Part shown: piece after piece, positions 34,301 to 48,083 of the stretch | Layout of the letters: every line of letters begins with the position of its first letter | How positions within the stretch are numbered: position 1 is the stretch's first letter | Assembly: GCA_037039925.1 (NCBI GenBank) | Contig: JAXRKP010001177.1 | Location: 86,001 to 150,000, forward strand | DNA length: 64,000 nt | Origin: Doris montereyensis | Lineage: Eukaryota; Mollusca; Gastropoda; Nudibranchia; Dorididae | Direction: 5' to 3' | Notes under the pieces: model-generated | The model's input: the letters and a program-made list of their open reading frames with translations, nothing else | What the model was told of the DNA's origin: nothing | Database searches by the model: none | Program-made: the position numbers and the translations under genes

Positions 34301-37300
34301 TTTACCTTGAAAAGTATGCATACACAGGTTATTTGTAATTTATGTTTAAAGACAAACTGTAAATCAATGGCAGATACTCAGAGAGAGTGGGGTGAAAGCC
34401 CAGAGATGCCATTCTGTTTACAAAATTACCGTTACACTTTGCCAGAAAGGCTAGCAATCAGTCAACTTTTTTATTCATTTCAAGTTAAATTATCAATGGA
34501 GTCTCTAATTTTTCGGGCCGTCATGCAAGTTGGAAATAGTTCACGTATTCCAGGTCTGTTTTTCCATTGGAAGAGGTTGGCAGCTATGTATAATTAATTG
34601 AATTATTATTGTTTCTTAGTTGGCTTTGTCTTTACTTAAATTGTGGATCAGCCGCCCACATCCTTTCAGCTGAGTTTGACTTCGGCCAATCCCAGCCCTG
34701 ATTTTTAGATCTTTCCCTGCTCGTATTTTTATTGTTCCTTTGTTGTGATTACTCATCCAGTATCTGAATCAGGGTATCCTTACCTTGGTGTAACTTTTGA
34801 ATTTTTTAGAAAATCTTCCCATAAATTTACCACACACATTTCCTTTTCTTTAAATTCTGGTTTGTTAATGATTATTCTGGGAAATTTTCAATTTGTTACA
34901 GGTGTGGATATTTGACTTGCCTGATGGAGGTGGAAGACTTCTTCGACAGCGTAGTGGACACAGCGCTCCTCCCTCATACATTCGCTTTTATGGCACAGAC
35001 GGTCACAACATTCTCAGTGCCGGTTAAAATCTTTCTTTTATTTACTTCCCATTTTCTTTGGTTTATTTTTATCTTTTGTTACTACAGTACATCATTTGTT
35101 GCTTGATTTTTAAAAAAATTTTTAATAAATAAAACAAATTGATTGAAAGTTTTTGAGATGAAGAATTCAGTAATGTGTGTTTGACATGGTCTTTTCTTTT
35201 CTATGGAGTTGGAGAGTGGCTTCTGTAAGGTCAACCTTCTTTCTTTTCATTCTTCATCCAGTTTTTTCCTTTTGATTCATCCTGAAATGACTGCATATGG
35301 TGGAAAGGATGAATTTCAATTAAACACATTTCTTTTCTGTTGAATTTACAACTTAATCTCTCTGGTAATTTTTTTTTCTTCTCCGTTCTGTGAAGAATAT
35401 TATCACTGCCATGTTGATATATCTTTTTAATGCCTAGAAATGAAAAAGGAAATTTTAAATGATAGTGTTTAGTAGAAAAGAGAATAAACTTCCTTAATTG
35501 GGAAGAGAGAGCAAGTCACTCTTATAGTAGCTGACATGAAAGTGTTGATATCTGCAAAGGACTCTTATGAATGTACAGAAGAAAAAAGTTCAGAGATTGA
35601 ATGGATTTTGATATAATCTCTTTGCATGTTTTATTGATTCGATGAAATGCTTACATAATATCACTTGTCTGAGCTGTGTGAAACTAAATGAAGAATTGCC
35701 AGTTGATGGGCAATAAAGATTATTATTATTATTAACTTCCTTTTTCTCTCATAAATTGTATTTTGCTGTTTAGGTCAAGATAGTACAATGCGTTCATTCT
35801 CGACGGTTCATGACAGTCACAACAAAAGTCTGGGCAGAGCTTCGTTCCATAAGAAAGAGACCAAGAAGCAAGGATTGAAGTTTGACAAACACAAGATGCC
35901 GCCCATTGTGAAGTTTGTCGCAGGTTGGTCCATCTTCTTCTTCTCTTTTTTTATTATTGACATCATGTGCAGTACTTCAGATTCTGAGTGGCATTAGTAG
36001 CCTAGCAGTAGTTAGATTACCAGACTCATGATCTTGAGGTCCTGCGATTAAATATTGGCAATGATATATCTGATACTTTGTGAAAACGCTTGATTAATGT
36101 GGCATCAATCATTTCGACAGTGGAAGTCTAAAATTACTAACACCTTTTTTCCGCTTTTTAATATAGTAAGCTCCTATGCATTGTCTAGTTAGGATTCCGT
36201 GACACAAGAACCAATATAAACCCGTATAATAACCATATAAGCAATCCGTGTATCCCTATTGGGTCTAGTTTTTACGCTTGCAAACAGTGCATGTCTGTGA
36301 AAATAGATTGAAATGCGCAGCATCTTTTTCTTTGACTTTCTCAAAACATCTAAAATTGGATTTGCACAGATTACGTCTTTCACCGTCGATGTGTTAGTAC
36401 CGTTGTAGCCTCTTTTATGTGGAAGAGATTTCAAAATCCATTTAGAAGAAAGAAAAATTGCACAAGAAATGTGATCATTTGTCATTTGTGTGAAAAGACA
36501 CACCGAAGTCTGGTTTAATAATCAGTATGTATTGGTCACATTGTAGGTTAGTTGTGATATATATGTGTTTTTATGTTTGGGTTATTGATCTCTTACCGGA
36601 TGAGCAGTAGTTTGGCATGCCTCTCGTTCATTAGTTTTGAAGGGTGAAAAGAATCAAGAAATATTGACAACAATGATATGGAAATGAATTTTCATGGATT
36701 GGCATGACTTCTTTACAACACCAAAATGTTTTACTTTATTTGCTCACAGAATCTAGTCGTGAAAGTGACTGGGACAACATCCTGGCCTGTCACCGTCACC
36801 TCAACCAAGTGACAGCTTGGAGTTACCAAAGATCTACGATGGGCAATCACAAATACTCTCATCCAAGATTTAAAAGCGATGTCTCTCGGCATGAACACAG
36901 TGCATCTGTAAGTTGACTCCTTATTGCATTGTTAAGATGAACATAAACTATATATAAATGAGAATTAACTTATTTTATCACTTTGGAGCTTGTGCGCAGT
37001 CTCCTTTGTGTCATTGACCGTTGTTCTCAACAACTTCATCAATTGGACACACATTTCATTTAAGAACCTAGTAATAATAATAATCATGATAATATCACAA
37101 GATAGCACTCTTTAACCGTGTGAGTCTAGACAAGGTAAATTGTCACAAATTGTATTTCATTAATTTTCATTTTATTAGATGTTTGGTGTTTTGTTCTTTT
37201 TCTATTCAAAAGGCGGTGGAGATAAGTTCTTGTGGAAATTTTGGCTTCATGGGATACAGCTCGGGAGAAGTTGACACATACAACCTTCAGTCAGGTCTTC

Positions 37301-40300
37301 ATCGGGGAGTTTTGGTGAACCTAAAGGTGACTTTGCGTTTGAGTTTATAATTGGATATTATCAGTAATGTGTAGGAGAAGGGAAAGGTTGTTACCAGTAC
37401 CAAGTAAAATTCCTTCTAGGCGTTACGGCCCATAGAGCTGAAGCTTATCCCAGTATCAATAGCGTGAAGCGGAACAAGTGACAGTAATCACCTCCTGGTC
37501 AGACTGCTAGTCTGATGCAGGTTTTGACTCCCAAGCTAGTGCTTGTAACCATTTGCACCTGAGTTGATTGGGAAAATGCGTGTTCAGTGTCTTTCCCCAG
37601 CAACACAACGTCGGACATAGCTTTACTGTGATTCGAATTCAGGACCTCCTGATCCCCAATCTGCCAGCTTTGCCGCTCGGCCACCGATACAGTTACCGGT
37701 ACAAGATATCACACAATCTAAGGAGGCAAGATATCACACGATCCTGGTCAATCGACCATTATCACATGTGTAGTGTAGGTCAGTCTGTAAGGCCTAGATC
37801 TAACTTTCATTTCACCACAACAATAGTGACCAAAAGATCATTGGCTTTTTAAACGTTTTATAACTGCGTTCCTGCTCATAGCCTGAATGAAAAACAATAA
37901 CATCAATGGAGTATGATTTGCTGTCTCTGCAATCTTGTCTTTCATCTGTTTGTGTTTCAACTGTATAAAATATTATAGTTTTAGCATGTGGGATGTGTCA
38001 AAGTTGATATAATATAACAGTCATAACGTGAACTTATGGCAGGGAAGGTTTAGAAGGAGAGAAGGAGGAAGAGACATGATGGGTGTATGAGAGTTGATAT
38101 AATATAAACAGCAATAGCATGATGAAAGTTTTGAAGGAGGTAGACGTGGTGGATGAGTGACAGTTGGAGGGGAAAGGGAGGAGGGGATGTTTATGTGAAG
38201 TGGGGTTTCTCATGGACAAAATGCAGTATACCCGGCACTAATTTGTTCAAACTGTTTCCTGTCTTGTAAAGCTCACGACGGGTCTGTCAGGGTATTGCAT
38301 GTGACAGCCTGAACCAAAAGGTAATCACTGCAGGAGGGGACTGTCTTGTCAAGTTTTGGCGCTTTAAGAGCGACAACTTCTAAGCGAGACAAAGATGAAC
38401 TCCTTCGTATCCCAAATCGTTCTCCATAAAGACAGGTGAGTTATGTTAATGTTTTTTTTGTGTGGTTATGTTGCCTTTGTCAAATTTTGTTTTTATTGTG
38501 TGAGTAAAGGAAAGTTCCTGCAAGGCCATTACAGCCCTTAGAGTGAAGCTTTCTAGTGCATAAAAAGTAAGAGGTGATAGTACATCTCCCCTGGATACTA
38601 CACTAGTCTATGACAGGTCTTTATTCTCAAGTTTGTGCTGGTACCCATTTACATCTGGGTACAGTAGAGAAATGCATATGATTAAACATCTTTCTTCAAA
38701 GGAATATAACCTTTGTCCTTGCATTATCAGGATTCAAACCTAAAACCTCACAATATACAAAGTCTGAGGGCTCTCACAATGCCATCGATGTCACCCATTG
38801 TTGTGTGAGGGGCAGTGTGAAAATGGGGAGAGGAGCCTTAAAACGGAGACCTGCAAAGTCTCACCCCGTTGCATAACCTTTCCTTGCACAAAACAAGCAA
38901 AATCATCCCTAAATTATGCTTACTCCGTGCATCAGCTACAGTAGCCTGCAGCTTAATTATCTTCACTGCTAGAAGTCTCCACCGTTATAACCTTGGGTGG
39001 TGCCAAAAGATCCCTTTAGTGCCAATACTTACTCTGCCTAAAAGGGCATTATTTGATTTCAAAACAAACATTTCCTTTTCTGCATTGAGTTTTGGCTTTG
39101 GACTAACACAGCAATTAAGGTTTTTCCATCTTGTATATTTCTGCTGTCATTTAAATAATAAATGTATCTCAACTCGCTTTGTATAGACCTTTTCAAAATT
39201 TTCCCAAAGCAATTTTGAAAATGGTCTACAAGAATAAGGCTCATATATGACATACATGCAGATCTATAAGTACTTTGATTTTAAAATTATCCAAATTAAC
39301 GTTGGTACTATGCCTGTGCAGCTCATTTATTTCAAAACAAACATTTCCTTTCTGCATGATTGGCTTTGGACTAACACAGCAATTAATTTAGTTTCATAAA
39401 AAAAATAGTTTGTTTTTAAATTTTGAATTTTATATGTTAGAATCTATGTACTGAATTTCTTGTAATTGTAATTTATAAAGCTTGAAGTTTCTTAGAATTT
39501 TTAAGAATTTCTTAGCACACGTCATAAATGAGGTCATAAACTGAGGACATGTCGGTAAGTTTATGAATACATAATATCAACATCTTCTCTTCCCCTTATT
39601 GTATTGAAGAGCCAGTCACATAGCTCTGAGTCTAGCTGTAGATCTATTCTCTTTATCTGCATCTTGAACGGGCTGTAGATTTCTAGTGAGATTTAGATCC
39701 CCTTGCAATTCTCTCACCTTCAACAGGTTGATCATCAACAGATCTTCTATCTCGTTTATGCTGTTGTTTATTCTTTTGTAAAACTCGAGCGTTTCATCAA
39801 GGCTTAATGATTGTAGAATCTTTATCTGATGTATTTTAACCAGATTAAATCAACCACTTTTGTCGTGTGAACGCGAAATGAAACAAAACAATCGAATGGA
39901 AGTAGGATGATGTCTAAGAGGTCACGAGCCACAGGAGGAATGCATTGTGCATTGATATTTATTTCTGATCACCACTTTTGTATCAATTTCATTGAAACCG
40001 ATCTTTTTTATATACAGCTCTTGTACCAATGCAACAACTTAATAATTTGTTATTTCTTTTGAGCCTGATATCATGGTAATCGGTTCTGTAGTTTTTGCAT
40101 ACACAAATTTGTTCAAGTTCTCTCATTTATAATAGACTCATGTGATGAAAGCTACAAATTGGTGAGTACTTTAATGAAAATGTGCATCAACTTTTCCTTC
40201 CTGCTTTCTATTCCCCAGTTCTATGCTGGCAGTAGCTCTAGATGACTTCTCTATCACTGTCCTTGACATAGACACAAGAAAACAAGTCAGATTTTTTCAA

Positions 40301-43300
40301 GGCCATTCTGCTGCTATTTCTGACATGGTAAGAAGAAGAGCTTGTTAAAAATGTAATATATCTGAATGATATTGATACTTGTTAATCATTGAAATAGTTA
40401 TGTAGGAGACAGATCTTTTCAGTGCCTTTGGTTCTGTTGGTGAGAATCACAGTGCTTTTTTTGTTGTTTAGGGGGGGGGGGGGGGTTCTTTTATACCAAT
40501 ATGATAAAGCATTTAAATCAACTGTTTTAAAACATAGTTCTCCCGCATGAACAGCTTCCTCCTATTTACAAACATGTCGTCTGTTTAGAATTATATTGTC
40601 CTAACTATACATAAACCCATTTTAAGACGGGGAAAAGACTTAAGTTCTCAGCTCGAAAAAGAATCCAGAGATATGACAAAAAGCATGTGTCAGAATTTTG
40701 TTACAATTTTTGTTATGAGACAGGACATTTGGCAACTATGAATCTAATAATAATTATTAGAACTCCAAAATTGTCAAATGTGTGATAAGATGAATATAAT
40801 GCTACGCCGACAATATGTACATCCCTGAACAAGCTTTTATGAATAATAACTAATACGAAGTCTTTGGCCTTTACTTGTTTTGTCACTAGGCATTCTCTGC
40901 AGATGGGCGCTGGTTGATTTCTTGTGCCATGGATTGCAGTATTCGAACCTGGAATTTGCCTACAGGGAGGTGCGTAGTTGCCAATATTTCATTTCTATCA
41001 TGTCAGTTGGTCTTGATGTGTAACTTTTTTGTTGTTGTAGTTGTAACTAAGGCATCTTTGCTCCTTACATTTTCATAAGTATTTTTTCATGCCATTTTTT
41101 CACTAGATTAGTTTTACATCGTTTGTGTCATAGTTGGGTTTTTTAAATGTTTTTATGTATAAATGATATTGGATTATGACTTCTCTGTATAATAAAGTTG
41201 GGTCTCTTGAACTGTGACTGCGATTAATTCAAAAACCACTGTATCGGTCACGGGTGATATCAAATACGATTATTAGATTAAATTAGTACTCGATGCTGAA
41301 GTTAAGCAGGCTTTTACGTAGTGCCGTACTCGATACTGAAGTTATATGGGCATTTTATTGTAAAGACTGGAAGTCGAGAAATGAGATCAAGTAACAATAA
41401 AAAGTTTCGAGGATTGCAGAAAATAGACAATCTTTTCCCAATCAATTAGAATATTAATTTGATCTAAGAGTTTATTCGCTAAGAACCTAAAGCAGGTATT
41501 TGAAATCTACATGCGAAAGGAGTTTTGTGGGTGCAGTGGTTCCTGAGTTATACGCAGGTAAATTTCAATGAAACAAACAAAACTTTCATCTCCAAGCTTG
41601 TGTAAGGTTGGGTTGTTGTTTTGTTTTGTTGGGGGGGGGGGGGGGGAGGGGTGTTTATAAATGCAGGTGTATTTTTTTTGTATGTGACCTATTTGATTGC
41701 TGCTTTTTCGTGAAATTTCATAAAAGTTTTTTTGTTTTATTTCCATGAAAAATTCAAGGTTGATCGATGTCTTTTTGGTGGACTCTGCCATTACGTCGCT
41801 GACTATGTCACCATGTGGTAATTTTTTGGCGACAACACACGTGGGTGATGTAGGAATATACTTGTGGTCCAATCGCACGCTGTACTCGTTTGTGTCGTTG
41901 AAGCCTTTGAGTGAGGATTACACGCCTAAACTTGCTGAGTTACCAGGCACCACTCCAAATGACACAGGTGAGGTTTTAAAAGAAGGTGAATATGTTAGCT
42001 GTGTAACGGATCCCCAAGGCCTCGTGTGTGTTGCTACTTCTTTCACTACATCCATCGTCCTAAATCTGCTATCCGTATATATATTTTTCTTCTTTGACTA
42101 ACTTTGTCATCTACACTAAATGACTAACTTTGTCATCTACACTAAATCTATGGGTTCTTGGAGGGGACTACTTGTAGAGTACTATTTCTTTCCATTTATT
42201 CTTTCATCTCTTAATTCACCCTGAGATTACTGTATGTAGTGGACAGGGTAAATTCCAATGAAACAATTCATTTAAGAATTTCACAAGATTTGTTATCCTT
42301 CTTTGTCATGTTTCTTTTATTTATTTAATTTTTTTTTTTGGGGGGGGGTGTTTTTTTGTTGTGCTCTCGGGTTTTTTTTTTTTTACCTTAGGAACAGTAA
42401 TGAGCAATGGTATGAATATTGAAAATATTAACATTAAAAACCTTTTAAGCAAAAGAAAAAGTTGAATATGTTTGGTGGATTTATTTTCAATGCTGCTTCA
42501 GACACACACTTAAGAGAAAAAATTAGAAAAATTAATCATATCATTATCGCAATGTGAAACCTCTCATTGTTCTGTATATTACATTAATGATAATCAATTG
42601 TCTGTGTGAAAATATTGTATAAAAATAAAAATGAATCATTGTTATACTTTCCAACAAAGCCGAGCATGGAGTTCATAAAGTTTTCATAAATTTAAAATGA
42701 AAATGTTCCCTCTTCGTCTATTCAATATTTTTAGAAAACAGTGCTGACAGTGCACAGCAAGATGAGGACGAGGCTGAAGACGAGTACAAATCAGTGGATC
42801 AAATCTCGGACGAGCTCGTCACGCTGTCCATGTTACCCACATCCAGATGGCTGAACTTGTTGAACCTTGACGCCATCAAGGTATGCGTGACTAGTCTCAT
42901 TCATTCAAACTCACCAGCAGGTCCTAAAGTCCTGCGTTTTACAAGGCTCTAGTCATTTGATATGTCAGATGAGTTAGCATACTATTTATTATTTATGTAC
43001 TCGTTATTATACTATTTCCTCCTACATGTGCTTACTTGTAGAAATCCATTTTATTTATACTTATCATTTTGATCAATAGAAAATTTCACCTAATACTTTA
43101 CTAAAATTGTTATAATTTCTTTGGTTTGTTTTGCTACGGAACTGGTACAATTTTGATGAATTACCTTGTATTCGGTCTTATTGGGTTGTCTTTTTTTTTT
43201 GTAAAGATTCATGGCATATTTATTTGATTATTTCTACTCCATATATGACGTTATTAGCTGTGTTTTCCACTCAAAAATTCTTTACAAAACTCCCCTTAAA

Positions 43301-46300
43301 ACAGGATTAACTGATCTGATACCGTTCTTAGTGGGGTTTTTTACATGGAAACATTTAAAATATCCATAAAGCATTCCATGATCTATCATCTGTAGGTGCA
43401 GAAATCATAAATTAAATTAAGTGTTGAATGTCATGTCTCCATACAGATGAGAAACAAACCGAAGGAGCCACCCAAAGCACCAAGGGCCGCCCCTTTTTCC
43501 TGCCCATGATTGCAGGCCTGGATCCCAAATTTGAACTTGACAAAGACGGTGACCAGGTAATGTACTATTTTGTCTACTCATAATTATATTGTCTGAACTA
43601 CACATAATGAATCTGTTTTTAGTATTTAATAAAATAAAGGGCTCTAAAGTTCTCAGCTGGAAGCAGAATCTAAAGTTTGAACAAAATGCAAAGTGTCTAT
43701 AACTTTATAAGGCTTCCTAAAAAAATATTTTTATTTAATAAGATCTTATTTTGACAGTTAATCAGATTTAAATACACATTATATTCAATGCATCGAGTCC
43801 TTTATGACCCTCTCTCTTTTTTCTTTTGTTCCTGAAATGCAGACTTCATCCCATATCAAACGTCAGCTATTCATGCCTTATCTGACTTGTCAATGGCTTT
43901 GATGACTGCTCACCAGGACGGACAGTGTAAGTATGATCAGCCATCATAGTTATCTGCTTTTCTCTAAATCTTTCCTTACTCAATCCTGTGTGATTTAGTC
44001 ACAAATCTATGTGTGTAATTGGTAGGATTTTTATTTAAAAGAACTTCAGACAGTAAAAATCTCTAGATCTCTGTATTACAATTGAAATGTGTGTTTAAGC
44101 TTTTTTCTATGACAAAAACCCCTGAAAAACTTCAGGTTTTGTTTTAATATTTGGAATTAAAATCAGAGGTTATACTTTCACATTTATGTTATCATTATCA
44201 CTTGTTTCTGTAAATCAAAGAACAAAGGAAATTTCAGCAGGTTTTTTTTCCACTTCTTTTTATATTTTATAGATGCTGATGTTTTGAGAAAACTGAAAAA
44301 TATGGGGCCGTCAGCAATTGACGCTGACATCCGAACATTATCATCAGAAAATGGAGGAAGTGATGAGGTTTTGCAGTATTTTCTGGAATTTATCGCTGCT
44401 ACGTTGAGAACCAATCAAGATTTTGAATTGGCACACTCTTACCTAGCCCTGTTTCTCAAGGTAATTCAAGTCATCATTTCAAACACTGCCGCCAGCCTGC
44501 ATGGTATTTCTGTCTCCTTCCAAATCATCCAGCACCAGGAAAATTGAAGACCCAGACGATGGTTTCAGTATTTTTTGTCAAAATGAGTTGAAAGTTTTTT
44601 TATCATCGGTCTCTGATAAGACTAGATGTTGATGCACCTACCTGGTCTGCTTGGGGAGGGGGTGTTATCCGAAAAACTTGGGAAAAAGTTTCAACTCATC
44701 CTATCAGGGCACGAATCTATGACCTTTTGATATAGAGGCCGACATTTTACCTCCGGACCATTATGTTTCCTCATGGGTTGGCAAAACACACAAGATGGGT
44801 TGCATAACAACGCATCTCATCCAATTCTTTGAAATGCAGAAATATTTGAAGAATATTTTAGATGATAAGATCATCATCAGGCAACTCGTTAGCACAGACT
44901 TATATCACAGTCGTCATCTGTTCTGGCCAACACAAATTTGTAGACAAATTCAGTCTGTGTTTGTCACAAAATTTACTTACATTTTTTGTCCTGGCTTTAG
45001 AGTCTCTTTCCAGCTGAGAACTCTAGAGAATGAGAGTTTTTCTCTCTCAAACGAGTTTATTTTTAGTTGGAACAATATATGATTCTGAGCCGACAAGCTG
45101 ATGATATGACATGGCTTTTGTGAGAAGATATTCCCATTGATGTTTTCATGTACCGGTACTGAAGTAAACACGCTAAAGGTATCAGCTTAAATTTTATGAA
45201 AATGGTACGTCGTTGTGCGATTTGTTACACAGCTTTTTCATTCATATAATCACCCTATATCCCTTCAAATTCAAGTACTTTATTGTATCCCAGAGGGAAA
45301 TTTGTTTTAAAAGTGTAAAAAGAAATAAAAGTATAGGTAAATAAATTGTGTATATATTGACACAAATATTAATGTTTTCATGCAAATGTGGATAATGTAA
45401 TATATATATATAATTTTAAAATTGCATTTAAAAGTAGTCACTTATTTATCACAGATTTCAATATAAATTGTAATTATGGTATAAAAGAAGAAAAGAAAAA
45501 ACTAGTTCCTTAGTGCCAAGTTAACTTCCTTCAAGGTTATTTTGGCCCATAGAGCTGGAGCTTATCCAATCCCAGTTTCTATGGTGGTAAATAGGACAAG
45601 TGATATGCATTACACTACCTCCTGGACAGGACACTATAATGGTACAGCCTTACTGCCCAGCTGAAGTTGGGTTAAGTGGGGAAGTTCAGGTTAAGCCACA
45701 GCGTCGAATTCCTGTAGCAAATCGTCCCTCTTAGTTGTGGCCGGCAAAACTCATTAATCACCCACGTGCGCTCACCTGTCAGGGGTCAAGCACGGTCAGC
45801 TGGATTCCCGGGTAGCTGATCGCCCCGTTGAGATTTTTACAAAAAAATTACACCATTTTTCTCGCTATAACAGCGCTTCTCTCATACTGATTGTCTCAGT
45901 CTTTGTTTTATACCATAGTATCAACGTCTTGTCTGTTTTCTGTGAAAGTATCATTTCTTTTGAATTTGTGACTTTTCTGATAAAAGCATTTTTAATGTGT
46001 ATGTATATTTCTATATTTTGTTTGTTGCTTTGGTCATTATATTTGATTTAATTGCTAAAAAAAACTACGCGAACATAGTTAACGAAAATGAGTTTATTTC
46101 AAAGATTGAGCACTTCACTCTGTAGAAAAATTTAATTTGCTGTCACAAACCATTACAAAATTATAACGTTCTTCCTCCACCCACTCCCTTTTTTGCCTAA
46201 GTTAAGAAGGCATGCAGTGTGTTTTCCTTGAGCATAAATTTTTAACCAATTTTCCTTTATCCAATCAAGTTTTACCGACTCCTCTTATTTTTTTCAAATA

Positions 46301-48019
46301 AATCTAGTATGGATCCCACCTAAAGAATCATCATTTTGCTGTCAGTGAATTGTGCCGCATATGTGGAAAGTGTGTGATAAAATGCGAGACAGCAGCACAT
46401 TCCATGGACAACAAAATTGCATGTCAGACAGACACTGAGCATAAATTATCACAAATAATACATGAAAAACTCACACATAGATCGAGTCCCATTGCATCAT
46501 GCTTAGATAAAGTTCTTACCAAACACAGAATCACACCACAGGCATACTACAGTCGATCTTTTATTGGCAACCACTGTCATCATAAATACTTACAAGAAAC
46601 GGTTTATACAGATCTTACGCAAACAATCATCACACAGACAGTGACATGCACACATTGCCCAATAGTTACTGATGAAGCACACACGTTAGCGTTAGTTTTC
46701 AACAATATCAACAAAGCATTTAGTTAAGTCCACAAAGCAATCTCACACACAAAGAAAATTAATGAAAATTCTCTTAATGACATTCAACAGGATATAGACA
46801 CATACATGAGCATGTATAGATAAACAAAGCTTTCCAAACAAAACAATCACAAACCAGCATATTTTAGAGCACCATTGCACCCACATATACGACAGTACAA
46901 ATCCGGGTTTGGGTTGCTGGGTGAACAGGGAACAGAAAGCTGTCATCAGTCAATTGCAAGGATAGAGAGACGAGCACGAGACATTATAAACTCGCAAATG
47001 AGAATGAAGTTCATAATGAATGCACAAATATAAGGAAACAGCCCCTGGTGCATGCACGCAGACCGACCTGCAAGTAACATTAAATGTACATAGGGATACA
47101 TATCTTATTTCCTTGTGTTTAAGAGTTATTCCTTCAATGATATTGTTTGTTTCCGTTAGTCTCATTATAGGAGTATTACAAAAATCGATATTGTTCTGTT
47201 CATCGTGATGAATGCAAACTATCTTTTAGTATTACTATGTAAGTACATGTATGTATTGTCCTTATTTTGTGAAAGTTTGATGGCATTCGCCTGTGCAGAT
47301 TTTGTGTTAAAGCGTTTTATTTAATACCTTTTGTCTGTTATTGTACTGAAAGGATGGACCTAATTAAGGCCTTTATTGTGTGGAAACGAAACGCTTCTTG
47401 ATAAATTTCTTTCATCAGTCTATCGCAACACTCTCTTTAAAGTTCGGGGAAGCCTTCACATTTGTTATCGATGGCTATCTTAGCCAGATACAAGCTGATT
47501 AATTGGACCTATAAATTACTGTTAAGTGCGGCAAAGCTATCGGAGAGCGAACACTACCTGGCGGCCCTTTGCTGACCTCGGTCAGCATGACCCAGGTGCA
47601 TCGCGTCGGCCAACTAAGAGGGACGAGTTTTGTACGCTGTGAAGCACCTGCTTGAAGGAACACGTCGCATCTAGAATTGCCACGGTTCAAACCCAGAACT
47701 TTAAGATCCCTAACTCAAGCCTAACTACGGGGTCACCAATGTTACTTACTGCTAAAATTATGATTATACAACTGTGCCTGGTGTTGATGATACTTGTAAT
47801 CACTTATCTGTCTGTTTTCTCTTTCTCATTCTCTACACTACCTGTCTTTGCCTCCGTCTGCCTCTGTCTATTTTGTCTTTCTGCTTGTATGTCTGGCTTC
47901 CATCTCCACCCTTTCTATTTCTATCTATCTATCTATCTATCCATATATCTATCTATCTATCTATCTATCTATCCATCTATCTATCTATCGATATATCTAT
48001 CTATCTATATATCTATCTA

Positions 48020-48083
<64 letters not shown>

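Noticed and set aside
46350..46727. Extra internal exon of WDR36
   Set aside because: WDR36 exons 19 and 20 join in phase and match the family across the junction; the open frame encodes unrelated motifs.
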